Source: Flavobacterium sp. (lineage in GTDB: Bacteria > Bacteroidota > Bacteroidia > Flavobacteriales > Flavobacteriaceae). Taken from it: 64,000 nucleotides of DNA. This document shows positions 11,906-22,109 of the stretch, piece by piece. The stretch covers positions 1 through 64,000 of the forward strand of contig JAHEHJ010000004.1 of the NCBI GenBank assembly GCA_024644655.1, read 5' to 3'. The first letter of the stretch is position 1; every line of letters begins with the position of its first letter. The translations under genes were made by a program, and so were the position numbers. Under the pieces are notes generated by a model. The model ran no database searches. It saw only the letters and a program-made list of their open reading frames with translations, and was not told where the DNA came from.

Positions 11906-12850
11906 ATGAATGCAATTACCCAATTATTCAAGATACAATATCCTATAATTCAAGGAGGAATGATATGGAACAGTGGTTATAAATTGGCCAGCGCAGTTAG
12001 TAATGCAGGTGGATTAGGATTAATTGGAGCTGGGTCTATGTATCCAGATGTATTGCGGGAGCATATTCAAAAGTGTCAACAAGCTACTTCTAAGCCTTTT
12101 GGAGTGAATGTGCCTATGTTGTATCCTAATATAGAGGAGATTATACAGATTATTATAGAAGAGGGTGTAAAGATTGTTTTTACTTCTGCTGGAAATCCCA
12201 AAACTTGGACAACTTATTTAAAAGAGCATGGGATTACTGTAGTGCATGTAGTGAGTAGTTCTAAATTTGCCTTAAAGGCCCAAGAAGCCGGTGTGGATGC
12301 AGTGGTGGCAGAAGGGTTTGAAGCAGGTGGGCATAATGGAAGAGAAGAGACTACGACTTTAACATTGATACCTATGGTTAAGGAGAAAATAGCCATACCA
12401 TTAATTGCGGCAGGAGGTATTGCTACTGGGCGTGGGATGTTGGCGGCAATGGTTTTAGGGGCGGATGGTGTGCAAATGGGAAGTCGTTTTGTGGCCTCAT
12501 TTGAGAGTTCGGCACATGCGAATTTCAAGCAAACTGTGATTGAGACAGGAGAAGGGGATACCCAGCTTACTTTGAAAGAATTGGCGCCCGTTCGTTTGAT
12601 TAAGAATAAGTTTTATAACGATTTACAAGAGCTTTATCAGAACTGTCCCAAAAAGGAAGATTTAGAATTGCTTTTGGGTAAGCGGCGTGCCAAGCGTGGT
12701 ATGTTTGAAGGCGATTTGATAGAAGGCGAGTTAGAAATAGGTCAAATAGCGGGTCTTATTCATGAAGTTAAATCAGTTCAAGATATTATTGATGAGGTTG
12801 TGTTGGAATTTAGGAATGCATCCCAAGAAATCAAAGGGATTGTCTTGTAA
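11906..12850 (+). CDS. Nitronate monooxygenase-like flavoprotein (NPD/FabK-type)
   Basis: A 314-residue cytosolic TIM-barrel FMN protein. Conserved segments are IQGGMIW at the N-terminus, SNAGGLGLIGAG, the AEGFEAGGHNG loop that carries the active-site His in nitronate monooxygenases, and the FMN-phosphate site AAGGIATGRGM with GADGVQMGSRF. Class members oxidise alkyl nitronates, while the related FabK reduces enoyl-ACP. Sequence alone does not separate them with certainty, but the HNG motif and absence of a nearby fab cluster favour the nitronate-monooxygenase side. It follows the protease gene by 20 bases. The start at ATG 11906 places IQGGM at the family position. Confidence 0.85.
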   Translation: MNAITQLFKIQYPIIQGGMIWNSGYKLASAVSNAGGLGLIGAGSMYPDVLREHIQKCQQATSKPFGVNVPMLYPNIEEIIQIIIEEGVKIVFTSAGNPKTWTTYLKEHGITVVHVVSSSKFALKAQEAGVDAVVAEGFEAGGHNGREETTTLTLIPMVKEKIAIPLIAAGGIATGRGMLAAMVLGADGVQMGSRFVASFESSAHANFKQTVIETGEGDTQLTLKELAPVRLIKNKFYNDLQELYQNCPKKEDLELLLGKRRAKRGMFEGDLIEGELEIGQIAGLIHEVKSVQDIIDEVVLEFRNASQEIKGIVL

Positions 12851-13211
12851 TTCCTTTAGGTGACTTTTTTAATCTACAGTAAACTGCATTTCAAAGAATA
12901 GTTATTAACAATTTGGTAGATAATCGTTGTAAGGATAATTCTTAATAACTTCATTTTTCCATTATTTATTTTTATAAAATACTTGTATTCAGCTGAATAA
13001 TTTTTGGTTGGGTGGGGTTTCTATTGTTGATAATGTTGATTAATTTGTTAGTAACATTTTAATAACTCAAAATGGCGCGAGGTTATTATGAGTAATATAG
13101 TGGTGGCATTTTTACTTTGGAGAGTACTATATATACGGCAAAAAAGAAGCTTCTTTTTTCGGTGTTACTAAGAAATTTGAGTAGTGAAAAAATGTTTAAA
13201 TTGAATTGCTT
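12851..13211 (+). other. 361-base intergenic region upstream of the giant adhesin gene
   Basis: A+T-rich, with no credible ORF and no hairpin-plus-T terminator after the monooxygenase gene. Two weak -7-like sites match TAnnTTTG at 7 of 8 positions (TTAATTTG at 13040-13047, TTACTTTG at 13112-13119), each without a well-spaced -33 element. A perfect palindrome lies at 13140-13159. Regulation of the adhesin is probably encoded here, but no exact promoter can be assigned. Confidence 0.5.
13140..13159. repeat. Perfect 20-base palindrome upstream of the adhesin gene
   Basis: Six A, then GAAGCTTC, then six T: self-complementary over 20 bases, centred about 62 bases before the ATG at 13212. It could be a dyad operator, or a short hairpin with its own T-run that attenuates transcription into the adhesin gene. 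Confidence 0.6.
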
Positions 13212-16200
13212 ATGAGAATTAATACTCTTGTTAAAAAATATTTTTTTTACTTGTTATTAGTCAATTGTTTAATTGGCTTATCGAATGTGGTATATGCTCA
13301 GTGTCCTACTGTAGTTGAAACTCATCAAACTTTTTGTGACACTCAATCGCCAACAGTTGGAAGTTTAGTGGCCACCGATACAGGTGGTGGAATTAAATGG
13401 TATACTACTGCGGTAGGTGGAACTGCTTTATCCAATTCTATTTCGTTGATTGATGGATCGACATATTATGTTGATGATACTACAGGTTCTTGTGGGACAA
13501 GAGTTTCTGTTTTGGTTACTATCTATTCTAAACCGACGGCAGTATTAGGTTCGATTCAGTTTTGTCAAGCTTCAACGGTTGCTGATTTAGCGCCCTACGT
13601 TATTGGGAATCAAATTAAATGGTATGCCACTCCCACAGGAGGAGCAGTGTTGGCTTCCTCAACACCTTTGGTTAATGGAACCACTTATTATGCCAGTCAA
13701 ACCAATCCCAATACAGGTTGTGAGACCTCGCGTAAAGGGTTTTCGGTAAATATTACCATTGTGCCAACTCCTACGGGTACTAGTAATCCGTTGTTTTGTG
13801 CCAATCCACTTCCTCTGGTAGCTGATTTGAATGCTAATGGTACCAATTTGTTATGGTATTCCACTCCAACCTCAGGTATTGAATTAGATAGTTTAATACC
13901 ATTAGTAGATGGGCAAACCTATTATGCAGAGTCTAATATTGGGAATTGTCCTAGTCCAACACGGTTGTCTGTTACGGTGAGTATCTCACAGCCTAATAAT
14001 GCTGGAACTTCAGGAACGATGTCGGTTTGTGAAGAAGCTATTTCAACAACAGTGCCTTTTGATTTATTTGGACAATTGGGTGGTACTCCTGATACAACTG
14101 GAGTATGGACTGGACCAATTGGAACAAGTAATGGATACCAAGGAACTGTAGATATAACATCCTTAAATTTGGCAGGAAGTCCATATGTTTTTACGTATAC
14201 GGTTACTACAGCTACTGCCTGTCCACCTGATTTCTCTACTGTAACTTTAACTATTATTCAGACTCCAACAGCTAGTGTGAGCTTTGATCAAACTACAATA
14301 TGTGCTAATGATAGCGCGGCCTTAATTTTTACCGGAACACCCAATGCTACGGTTACCTATACCATTAATGGAGGTTCCAATTTAACAATAGTGCTAGACG
14401 CTACGGGAACTGCTACAGTAGTAGGTGCTTATACCATAGATACGACAGTAACTTTAGTTAGTGTGACTACAGCAGGATTGCCTAGTTGTACTAAGGTGTT
14501 GAACCAAACGATTACGTTAACAGTACTTGATCCAACAGCTAGTGCCAGTTTTGACCAAACTACGATTTGTGCGAACGACAGTGCCACACTAACCTTTACC
14601 GGAACGCCTAATGCTACTGTAACATATACCATTAATGGCGGTGCTAACCAAACGATAGTATTAGATGCTGCAGGGACGGCTACTTTAGTAGGTACGTATA
14701 CTACAGATACCACAGTGGTTTTAGTAAGTGTGACTACGGCAGGATTGCCTAGTTGTACTAAAATACTAAACCAAACCATTACATTAACGGTACTAGATCC
14801 AACAGCAAGTGTAAGCTTTGACCAAACTACGATATGTGCGAATGACAGTGCTACGCTAACCTTTACAGGGACACCCAATGCTACAGTAACGTATACCATT
14901 AATGGTGGAGCTAACCAAACTATAGTATTAGATGCTACCGGCACGGCTACAGTAGTAGGTACGTATACCACAGATACCACAGTAGTTTTGGTAAGTGTGA
15001 CTACGGCAGGATTGCCTAGTTGTACTAAAATATTAAACCAAACGATTACGTTAACGATACTTGACCCAACAGCTAGTGCAAGCTTTGATCAAACTACAAT
15101 ATGTGCGAATGACAGTGCTACGCTAACCTTTACAGGGACACCCAATGCTACTGTAACGTATACCATTAATGGCGGTGCAAATCAAACGATAGTATTAGAT
15201 GCTACCGGTACGGCTACTTTAGTAGGTACGTATACCACAGATACCACAGTGGTTTTGGTGAGTGTGACTACATCAGGATTGCCTAGTTGTACTAAAATAC
15301 TAAACCAAACCATTACATTAACGGTACTTGACCCAACAGCTAGTGCCAGCTTTGACCAAACTACGATTTGTGCGAATGACAGTGCTACGCTTACTTTTAC
15401 CGGAACGCCTAATGCTACTGTAACATATACCATTAATGGCGGTGCTAACCAAACGATAGTATTAGATGCTGCAGGGACGGCTACTTTAGTAGGTACGTAT
15501 ACTACAGATACCACAGTGGTTTTAGTAAGTGTGACTACGGCAGGATTGCCTAGTTGTACTAAAATACTAAACCAAACCATTACATTAACGGTACTTGACC
15601 CAACTGCTAGTGCGAGTTTTGACCAAACAACGATATGTGCAAATGATAGTGCGGCCTTGATTTTTACCGGTACGCCCAACGCTACAGTAACGTATTCCAT
15701 AAATGGAGGTTCCAATTTAACAATAGTGCTAGACGCTACGGGAACTGCTACAGTAGTAGGTGCTTATACCGTAGATACGACTGTAACTTTAGTGAGTGTG
15801 ACTACAGCGGGATTGCCAAGTTGTACTAAAATATTAAACCAAAGCATTACTTTAACTATACTAGACCCAACTGCGAGTGCCAGCTTTGATCAAACTACGA
15901 TATGTGCGAATGACAGTGCTACGCTAACCTTTATAGGTACGCCCAATGCTACAGTAACGTATACCATTAATGGAGGCGCTAACCAAACGATAGTATTAGA
16001 TGCTACGGGAACTGCTACAGTAGTAGGTACGTATACCGTAGATACGACAGTAACTTTAGTTAGTGTGACTACAGCTGGATTACCAAGTTGTACTAAGGTA
16101 TTGAACCAAACCATTACGTTAACGGTACTAGACCCAACAGCTAGTGCCAGCTTTGACCAAACTTCGATATGTGCGAATGACAGTGCTACGCTTACTTTCA

Positions 16201-19200
16201 CTGGAACTCCAAATGCTACTGTAACGTATACCATTAATGGCGGTGCAAATCAAACGATAGTATTAGATGCTGCAGGGACAGCTACTTTAATAGGTACGTA
16301 TACTACAGATACCACAGTGGTTTTGGTGAGTGTAACTACGGCAGGATTGCCAAGTTGTACTAAGTTATTAAACCAAACCATTACGTTAACGGTACTTGAC
16401 CCAACAGCTAGTGTGAGCTTTGATCAAACTACAATATGTGCTAATGATAGTGCGGCCTTAATTTTTACCGGAACACCCAACGCTACGGTTACTTATACCA
16501 TAAATGGAGGTTCCAATTTAACAATAGTGCTAGACGCTACGGGAACTGCTACAGTAGTAGGTGCTTATACCATAGATACGACAGTAACTTTAGTTAGTGT
16601 GACAACAGCAGGATTGCCTAGTTGTACTAAAATATTAAACCAAACGATTACGTTAACAGTACTAGACCCAACAGCTAGTGCCAGCTTTGATCAAACTACA
16701 ATATGTGCGAATGACAGTGCTACGCTAACCTTTATAGGTACGCCCAATGCTACAGTAACGTATACCATTAATGGCGGTGCAAATCAAACGATAGTATTAG
16801 ATGCTACCGGTACGGCTACTTTAGTAGGCACATATACGACAGATACCACAGTGGTTATAGTAAGTGTGACTACGGCAGGATTACCTAGTTGTACTAAAAT
16901 ACTAAACCAAACCATTACATTAACGGTACTAGACCCAACAGCTAGTGCCAGCTTTGACCAAACTACGATTTGTGCGAATGACAGTGCTACGCTAACCTTT
17001 ACAGGGACACCCAACGCTACGGTAACGTATACCATTAATGGTGGAGCTAATCAAACGATAGTATTAGATGCTACCGGTACGGCTACAGTAGTAGGTACGT
17101 ATACCTCCGATACCACAGTAACTTTAGTTAGTGTGACCACGGCAGGATTGCCTAGTTGTACTAAGATATTAAACCAAACTATTACGTTAACGGTACTTGA
17201 CCCAACAGCTAGCGCTAGTTTTGATCAAGCAACTATATGTGAAAATGACAGTGCGGCTCTAACATTCACTGGTACACCAAATGCTACTGTGACCTATACG
17301 ATTAATGGAGGGGCTAATTTAACTATACCCTTAGATGCTGCGGGAACTGCTATAGTTATCGGTGCTTATACTACTGATACGACTGTCGTTTTGGTAAGTG
17401 TAACCACTACAGGAGTACCTAGTTGTACAAAGGTGTTGAACCAAACCATTACTTTAACTGTTAATCCAAAACCTGATGCAGGTGTTAGTCCGGCACCTCA
17501 GACTGTTTGTCAATCGGGAGCTGCTTTTGATATGTTTGATTTACTAGGTCCAACTGCCCAAGTGGGAGGGACTTGGTTACCTGCTTTAGCAAGCGGTACA
17601 GGAATATTTGACCCTTCAATAGATGTTTCAAATACCTACGTATATACTGTAACGGGTATTGCTCCATGTGTGTCTGCTTCTGCTTCAGTACAAGTGCTAG
17701 TTACTCCAGTTCCAGATGCGGGAGATGATACAAATGTACCATTGTGTTCCAATCAAAATCCAGTAGATTTAAATACCTATTTAAGTGCTACAGCACAACC
17801 AGGAGGTGTATGGACAGACCCTTCAAATGCTGTAGTGTCTTCAATACTTGATCCTTCAACAGCGGCTGAAGGTGATTATACCTATACAGTAACAGGGATA
17901 GCTCCTTGTGCTGATGATACGGCAATACTAAATGTTACGATTACTCCTGGACCAGAGGCAGGACAATCAGGTACATTTTCAATATGTGTGGGAAGTGTGG
18001 CACATGATTTATTTTTAGAATTAGGGCCTAATGCGCAACCAGGAGGAACTTGGTCACCTGCCATGGCAAGTGGAACTGGTTTTTTTGATCCAGCTGTTGA
18101 TGCGGCAACGACCTATACGTATACGTTAACCGGTTTGAATCCTTGTGATAATGACCAGGCTACACTAGATGTGCAAGTACTTCCTATGCCAGATGCAGGG
18201 ACAGATGGTAATGCAGCAATATGTAGCAATAGTATTCCAATTGATTTGTTCAGTTATTTGAATGGTACGCCTCAAGCCGGTGGAGTATGGACTGATGCAG
18301 GAGGTACAGTAGTATCGGCTATGTATGATCCTACGGTACAAGCTGCAGGGGTATTTACTTATGCCGTTTCGGCAGGATTTGGTTGTTCGCCAGCTACCTC
18401 ATTGGTTACCGTTTCGCTTTTACCTACGCCAATTGCTGGTGTAGATGGAAACTTAGCCGTTTGTAGTGATAGCACAGGATTGGATTTGATTAATGGATTG
18501 GATGGTACTCAAGAAGCAGGTACATTTTCTGATGATGATGCGACAGGAGCACTTTCGGGTACTGTATTTGATCCTTCACAAGTGAGTCCAGGTATCTATC
18601 ATTTCACCTACACTGTTTCGGGAGGAGTTGCTCCATGTTTTACTGATACCGCAGTTGTTACGGTTACGGTGACTGCTTTACCAAATGCAGGTGTTTTTGT
18701 GCCAACGAGCCCATTATGTCCTTCAGTAGGAACAATAGATTTAACTACCTTATTATCGGGTCAAGATTCGGGAGGGTTGTGGTATGATACCAATACGGGT
18801 GATGAAATAGTGAATCCTGTTGATATATCGGCATTTGCACCAGGAATTTATTTATATGATTATGTGGTGAGTAATGATTGTGGAAGTAGTGATCCTACTA
18901 CAGTTATTTTTGAAGTATTACCGTTCCCACAAATGGATACAACCAATGTTTCTATAGCCCCTGTTTGTGTGGGTACAGATGTGTTGGTGTCTTTAAGTGG
19001 TATGGTAGATGCACCTTATACACTTACTTATGATTTGAGTGGTTCAACCAATCTAACCAATCAAACGGCTTTGGTGAATGTTGTTGGTGGATTGGCAGAT
19101 TTTACTATACCAGCGGCTACTTTTACAACTAGTGGCTCTACGGCCATTACCTTTACGGCTATTCAAAATAATGATACAACTTGTCAAATTGCATTAAACT

Positions 19201-22109
19201 CGGTTACTGGAGTGATAGTGATTAATCCGGCAGTTCAATTGGATTCTGCAAATCTTTCCGTAGGGACTTTGTGTTTCGGGAACGATGTTACGGTATCTAT
19301 CAATTCGGCTGTTAATTTGCCTGATGGAGTTTATCAAATGGATTATTCCTTGACAGGAGCTACTACAGCAAATGGGAATTCGGGGAGTATTACGATTACA
19401 GGAGGAGTAGGTTCCTTTACCATTCCTGCAGCTACCTTTGTTTCAGGTGGGACTACTACGGTAACGATACTTACAATTATTACAGCTACAGGATGTTCTA
19501 ATATGAATGAAGATGCAGCGGTGTCCTTTGATTTATCAACCGGACTGAATGCAGGAGTTTTTGCGCCAATAAGTCCGTTATGTGCTTCAGCTGGAACAGT
19601 TGATTTATTTGATTTACTAACTGGAGAAGATATAAATGGTGTATGGACCGACAGTGCGTCACTAGTAGTGACATCTCCAATTACGATAAGTAGTTTTGCA
19701 GCTGGAACCTATTTTTATACCTATACAGTAACAAATACTTGTGGTACACAATCACAAACTGTTCAATTCACGGTCTCATCCAATCCCGATTTAACTCCAG
19801 CTAATATCACAATTCCATCCGTTTGTATGGGGTCTGATGTTGTGGTTAATTTGACAGGAATGGCAGACGGAACATATGCATTAAATTACGATTTAACAGG
19901 TACAACTACCTTGGCAGGACAAACAGCAACGGTTACTATTGCGAGTGGAGTGGGTACTTTCTCAATACCGGCAGCTCCATTTACTAGTGTAGGTACTACA
20001 ACAATAAGTTTTACTTCTATACAAAATACCGTGACGGGATGTCAAACGGTACTTACTTCGGTTACAGGAACGATAGTAGTTAATCCCGTAGTTCAATTGG
20101 ATTCGGCTAATTTGACTATTGCATCACTTTGTTTAGGAAGTGCGGCTACCGTTACGATTGCCAATGCCACTTCTTTACCGGATGGAGATTATCAATTTAA
20201 TTATACCTTGTCAGGAGCTAATACAGGAACTGCTAATTCGGGTACTGTAACTATTACGGCAGGAGCAGGTTCTTTTGTGATTCCTTCGGCATCGATAGGA
20301 ACAATAGGAACATCTACTATAACTATCAATTCTATTATTTCTGCTACTCTTTGCTCCAATATGAATGAAGATGCGGCGACTACATTTACCGTAGTGGGCG
20401 CTCCTAATGCGGGAGTATTTACAGGTTTAGCTTCTTATTGTACTTCAGTTGGAGTTTTGGATTTAGGGTCGTTATTGACAGGAGAAGATTCGACTGGGGT
20501 ATGGACTGATAGTGCGGCCCAAGTTGTGACTTCACCGCTTACCATTTTAAGTTTTAACGCGGGTACTTATAGCTATACTTATACCGTTACCAATGCTTGT
20601 GGTACACAAGCTCAAACGATACAATTTACCATATTACCAACGCCAAAATTACTGCCTGTACAAGTGGCAGTACCATCTGTATGTGTGGGTTCAAATGCTG
20701 TAGTGAATTTGACTGGAATGACCGATGGAATTTATACCATTCATTATGATTTGGCAGGGACAAACCTTTTAGCGGGTCAACAAGCTGTTGTAGCTGTAGC
20801 GGGAGGAGTTGGAAACTTTGCTATTCCTAGTGCCTCTATTCCTTTGGTTGGTTCCACTTTGATATCGTTTACATCTATTGTTGATGCTGGAACTAACTGT
20901 TTGAGTTTATTAAATTTCAGTAGTAATTTAGTAGTAAAACCACTAGCACATATAGATGCTACAAGTGTAGCTATACCTACAGTTTGTTTAGGTACTTCTA
21001 GTGTGGTTACTCTAACGAATGCGATTGATTTACCAGATGACACTTATCAATTTAGTTATTCTATACCGGGGGCGAATCCTTCTACAGGTACTACAGGGAA
21101 TGTTGTACTAACGAGTGGTTCAGGTTCATTTACTTTACCAGCGTCCATATTTACAGTTGCAGGTAATTATACGATGACAATCACTGCTATCGCTGCTACT
21201 ACGGGGTGTTCAAACTTGGCTGAGAATACAGCAGTTCCATTTAGTATTAATGCATTGCCGGATACTACAGGGGCAACAATGTCTATAGCAGCAATTTGTT
21301 TTGCAAATGATGCTACCGTTACCTTGGCTGGGGCTATTGCTTTGACCGATGGTAATTATACTCTTCAATATGCGCTTTCGGGTGCTAATACTTCGGCTTC
21401 AAATTCAGCTACAGTAACTATTGCGAGTGGGCAAGGTAGCTTTAATATACCAGCCGCTTTGCTACCTACAGCCGGTACGACTACCGTAACGATTACTTTA
21501 GTCACATCAGCTACGTCTACATGTAGTGTTGTACCTTCTACAGTTTTAGCTGCTGATGTTACTCCTACTGTGGTGGATGAGCCGACATTAATTGTCGATT
21601 ACAACTTATGTCAATTTACCAATCCAACAGTAGCCAATTTAACGATGATAGTTTCAGGAACACTACCGGTTGTTTGGTATACTTCTTTAACGGGAGGTAC
21701 AGCCTATTCCGCTACCGATGTATTAGTGCCAGGGACTACCTATTATGCGGCCTATATAGGTGCAGGTGGTTGTGAGAGTGTAACCCGTATGCCATTTGAT
21801 TATGTGTTGAATGGTTGCGAAGTAGTTATTCCAGATGGTTTTTCACCAAATGATGATGGGACCAATGATACATTTGAAATTGCCAATATCGGATTGTTGT
21901 ATCCAAAATATAAGATAGAAATCTATAATAGATATGGTAATAGGGTATATCAAGGTGATATTAATACCCCTAATTGGGCTGGAGTTACCACAGAATCGGG
22001 ATTGAAATTTGGCGATAATATTGCACCAACAGGCGTTTATTTCTATATCGTATATTTTAATGACAGCATTAAAAAACCGGTACAAGGCAGTGTTTATTTA
22101 AGCAGATAA
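13212..22109 (+). CDS. Giant T9SS-secreted repeat adhesin with type B (CHU_C) sorting domain
   Basis: A 2965-residue cell-surface protein. In order: signal peptide (about 1-34, ending VYA); three Ig-like modules with WY-x-T-x-GG motifs (about 35-270); a transition module; twelve identical-length 89-residue repeats (352-1419), each with two Cys (TICAND and LPSCTK); six ~80-residue modules opening with P-x-AG (about 1420-1905, the sixth opening the superrepeat); a three-copy ~287-residue superrepeat (1824-2682); one further module; an Ig-like module; and the C-terminal gliding-motility-associated domain (about 2870-2965) beginning EVVIPDGFSPNDDG. That domain is the type B T9SS signal found on SprB-like adhesins. 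Asp, Thr and Val dominate, with no catalytic motif seen. The next genes (PorP/SprF and OmpA types) fit secretion and anchoring. The start is ATG 13212, not the TTG two codons before it. Confidence 0.92.
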   Translation: MRINTLVKKYFFYLLLVNCLIGLSNVVYAQCPTVVETHQTFCDTQSPTVGSLVATDTGGGIKWYTTAVGGTALSNSISLIDGSTYYVDDTTGSCGTRVSVLVTIYSKPTAVLGSIQFCQASTVADLAPYVIGNQIKWYATPTGGAVLASSTPLVNGTTYYASQTNPNTGCETSRKGFSVNITIVPTPTGTSNPLFCANPLPLVADLNANGTNLLWYSTPTSGIELDSLIPLVDGQTYYAESNIGNCPSPTRLSVTVSISQPNNAGTSGTMSVCEEAISTTVPFDLFGQLGGTPDTTGVWTGPIGTSNGYQGTVDITSLNLAGSPYVFTYTVTTATACPPDFSTVTLTIIQTPTASVSFDQTTICANDSAALIFTGTPNATVTYTINGGSNLTIVLDATGTATVVGAYTIDTTVTLVSVTTAGLPSCTKVLNQTITLTVLDPTASASFDQTTICANDSATLTFTGTPNATVTYTINGGANQTIVLDAAGTATLVGTYTTDTTVVLVSVTTAGLPSCTKILNQTITLTVLDPTASVSFDQTTICANDSATLTFTGTPNATVTYTINGGANQTIVLDATGTATVVGTYTTDTTVVLVSVTTAGLPSCTKILNQTITLTILDPTASASFDQTTICANDSATLTFTGTPNATVTYTINGGANQTIVLDATGTATLVGTYTTDTTVVLVSVTTSGLPSCTKILNQTITLTVLDPTASASFDQTTICANDSATLTFTGTPNATVTYTINGGANQTIVLDAAGTATLVGTYTTDTTVVLVSVTTAGLPSCTKILNQTITLTVLDPTASASFDQTTICANDSAALIFTGTPNATVTYSINGGSNLTIVLDATGTATVVGAYTVDTTVTLVSVTTAGLPSCTKILNQSITLTILDPTASASFDQTTICANDSATLTFIGTPNATVTYTINGGANQTIVLDATGTATVVGTYTVDTTVTLVSVTTAGLPSCTKVLNQTITLTVLDPTASASFDQTSICANDSATLTFTGTPNATVTYTINGGANQTIVLDAAGTATLIGTYTTDTTVVLVSVTTAGLPSCTKLLNQTITLTVLDPTASVSFDQTTICANDSAALIFTGTPNATVTYTINGGSNLTIVLDATGTATVVGAYTIDTTVTLVSVTTAGLPSCTKILNQTITLTVLDPTASASFDQTTICANDSATLTFIGTPNATVTYTINGGANQTIVLDATGTATLVGTYTTDTTVVIVSVTTAGLPSCTKILNQTITLTVLDPTASASFDQTTICANDSATLTFTGTPNATVTYTINGGANQTIVLDATGTATVVGTYTSDTTVTLVSVTTAGLPSCTKILNQTITLTVLDPTASASFDQATICENDSAALTFTGTPNATVTYTINGGANLTIPLDAAGTAIVIGAYTTDTTVVLVSVTTTGVPSCTKVLNQTITLTVNPKPDAGVSPAPQTVCQSGAAFDMFDLLGPTAQVGGTWLPALASGTGIFDPSIDVSNTYVYTVTGIAPCVSASASVQVLVTPVPDAGDDTNVPLCSNQNPVDLNTYLSATAQPGGVWTDPSNAVVSSILDPSTAAEGDYTYTVTGIAPCADDTAILNVTITPGPEAGQSGTFSICVGSVAHDLFLELGPNAQPGGTWSPAMASGTGFFDPAVDAATTYTYTLTGLNPCDNDQATLDVQVLPMPDAGTDGNAAICSNSIPIDLFSYLNGTPQAGGVWTDAGGTVVSAMYDPTVQAAGVFTYAVSAGFGCSPATSLVTVSLLPTPIAGVDGNLAVCSDSTGLDLINGLDGTQEAGTFSDDDATGALSGTVFDPSQVSPGIYHFTYTVSGGVAPCFTDTAVVTVTVTALPNAGVFVPTSPLCPSVGTIDLTTLLSGQDSGGLWYDTNTGDEIVNPVDISAFAPGIYLYDYVVSNDCGSSDPTTVIFEVLPFPQMDTTNVSIAPVCVGTDVLVSLSGMVDAPYTLTYDLSGSTNLTNQTALVNVVGGLADFTIPAATFTTSGSTAITFTAIQNNDTTCQIALNSVTGVIVINPAVQLDSANLSVGTLCFGNDVTVSINSAVNLPDGVYQMDYSLTGATTANGNSGSITITGGVGSFTIPAATFVSGGTTTVTILTIITATGCSNMNEDAAVSFDLSTGLNAGVFAPISPLCASAGTVDLFDLLTGEDINGVWTDSASLVVTSPITISSFAAGTYFYTYTVTNTCGTQSQTVQFTVSSNPDLTPANITIPSVCMGSDVVVNLTGMADGTYALNYDLTGTTTLAGQTATVTIASGVGTFSIPAAPFTSVGTTTISFTSIQNTVTGCQTVLTSVTGTIVVNPVVQLDSANLTIASLCLGSAATVTIANATSLPDGDYQFNYTLSGANTGTANSGTVTITAGAGSFVIPSASIGTIGTSTITINSIISATLCSNMNEDAATTFTVVGAPNAGVFTGLASYCTSVGVLDLGSLLTGEDSTGVWTDSAAQVVTSPLTILSFNAGTYSYTYTVTNACGTQAQTIQFTILPTPKLLPVQVAVPSVCVGSNAVVNLTGMTDGIYTIHYDLAGTNLLAGQQAVVAVAGGVGNFAIPSASIPLVGSTLISFTSIVDAGTNCLSLLNFSSNLVVKPLAHIDATSVAIPTVCLGTSSVVTLTNAIDLPDDTYQFSYSIPGANPSTGTTGNVVLTSGSGSFTLPASIFTVAGNYTMTITAIAATTGCSNLAENTAVPFSINALPDTTGATMSIAAICFANDATVTLAGAIALTDGNYTLQYALSGANTSASNSATVTIASGQGSFNIPAALLPTAGTTTVTITLVTSATSTCSVVPSTVLAADVTPTVVDEPTLIVDYNLCQFTNPTVANLTMIVSGTLPVVWYTSLTGGTAYSATDVLVPGTTYYAAYIGAGGCESVTRMPFDYVLNGCEVVIPDGFSPNDDGTNDTFEIANIGLLYPKYKIEIYNRYGNRVYQGDINTPNWAGVTTESGLKFGDNIAPTGVYFYIVYFNDSIKKPVQGSVYLSR
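14265..17468 (+). repeat. Twelve tandem 267-base repeats coding 89 residues each
   Basis: The unit begins PTAS-x-SFDQ-x-x-IC and recurs without any insertion or deletion twelve times (12 x 267 = 3204 bases). Copies differ largely by synonymous changes. Copies 1, 6 and 9 share a variant (SAALIFTG, GGSNLTIVLD, VVGAYT) and copies 2 and 5 code identical protein, so unit exchange has not been limited to neighbours. Copy 12 is the most divergent, as expected at an array edge. Confidence 0.97.
18681..21257 (+). repeat. Three-copy superrepeat of about 287 residues
   Basis: Copies start at 18681, 19545 and 20403 (periods of 864, 858 and 855 bases). Each consists of an NAGVF module (~81 residues) and two related ~100-residue modules, the last with the motif LPD-x-x-YQ. 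The copies are far more diverged than the 267-base array, so this is an older duplication. Confidence 0.85.

Noticed and set aside
14429-17035. Long open frames on the minus strand through the repeat array (up to 183 codons)
   Set aside because: They recur with the 267-base period, share one frame phase relative to the repeat, are Val/Thr-rich low-complexity mirror images, and have no promoter or conserved start. They are shadows of the coding repeats.
14265-17468. CRISPR-like regular repetition
   Set aside because: The whole 267-base unit is repeated and coding, with no short repeat/unique spacer pattern and no cas genes.
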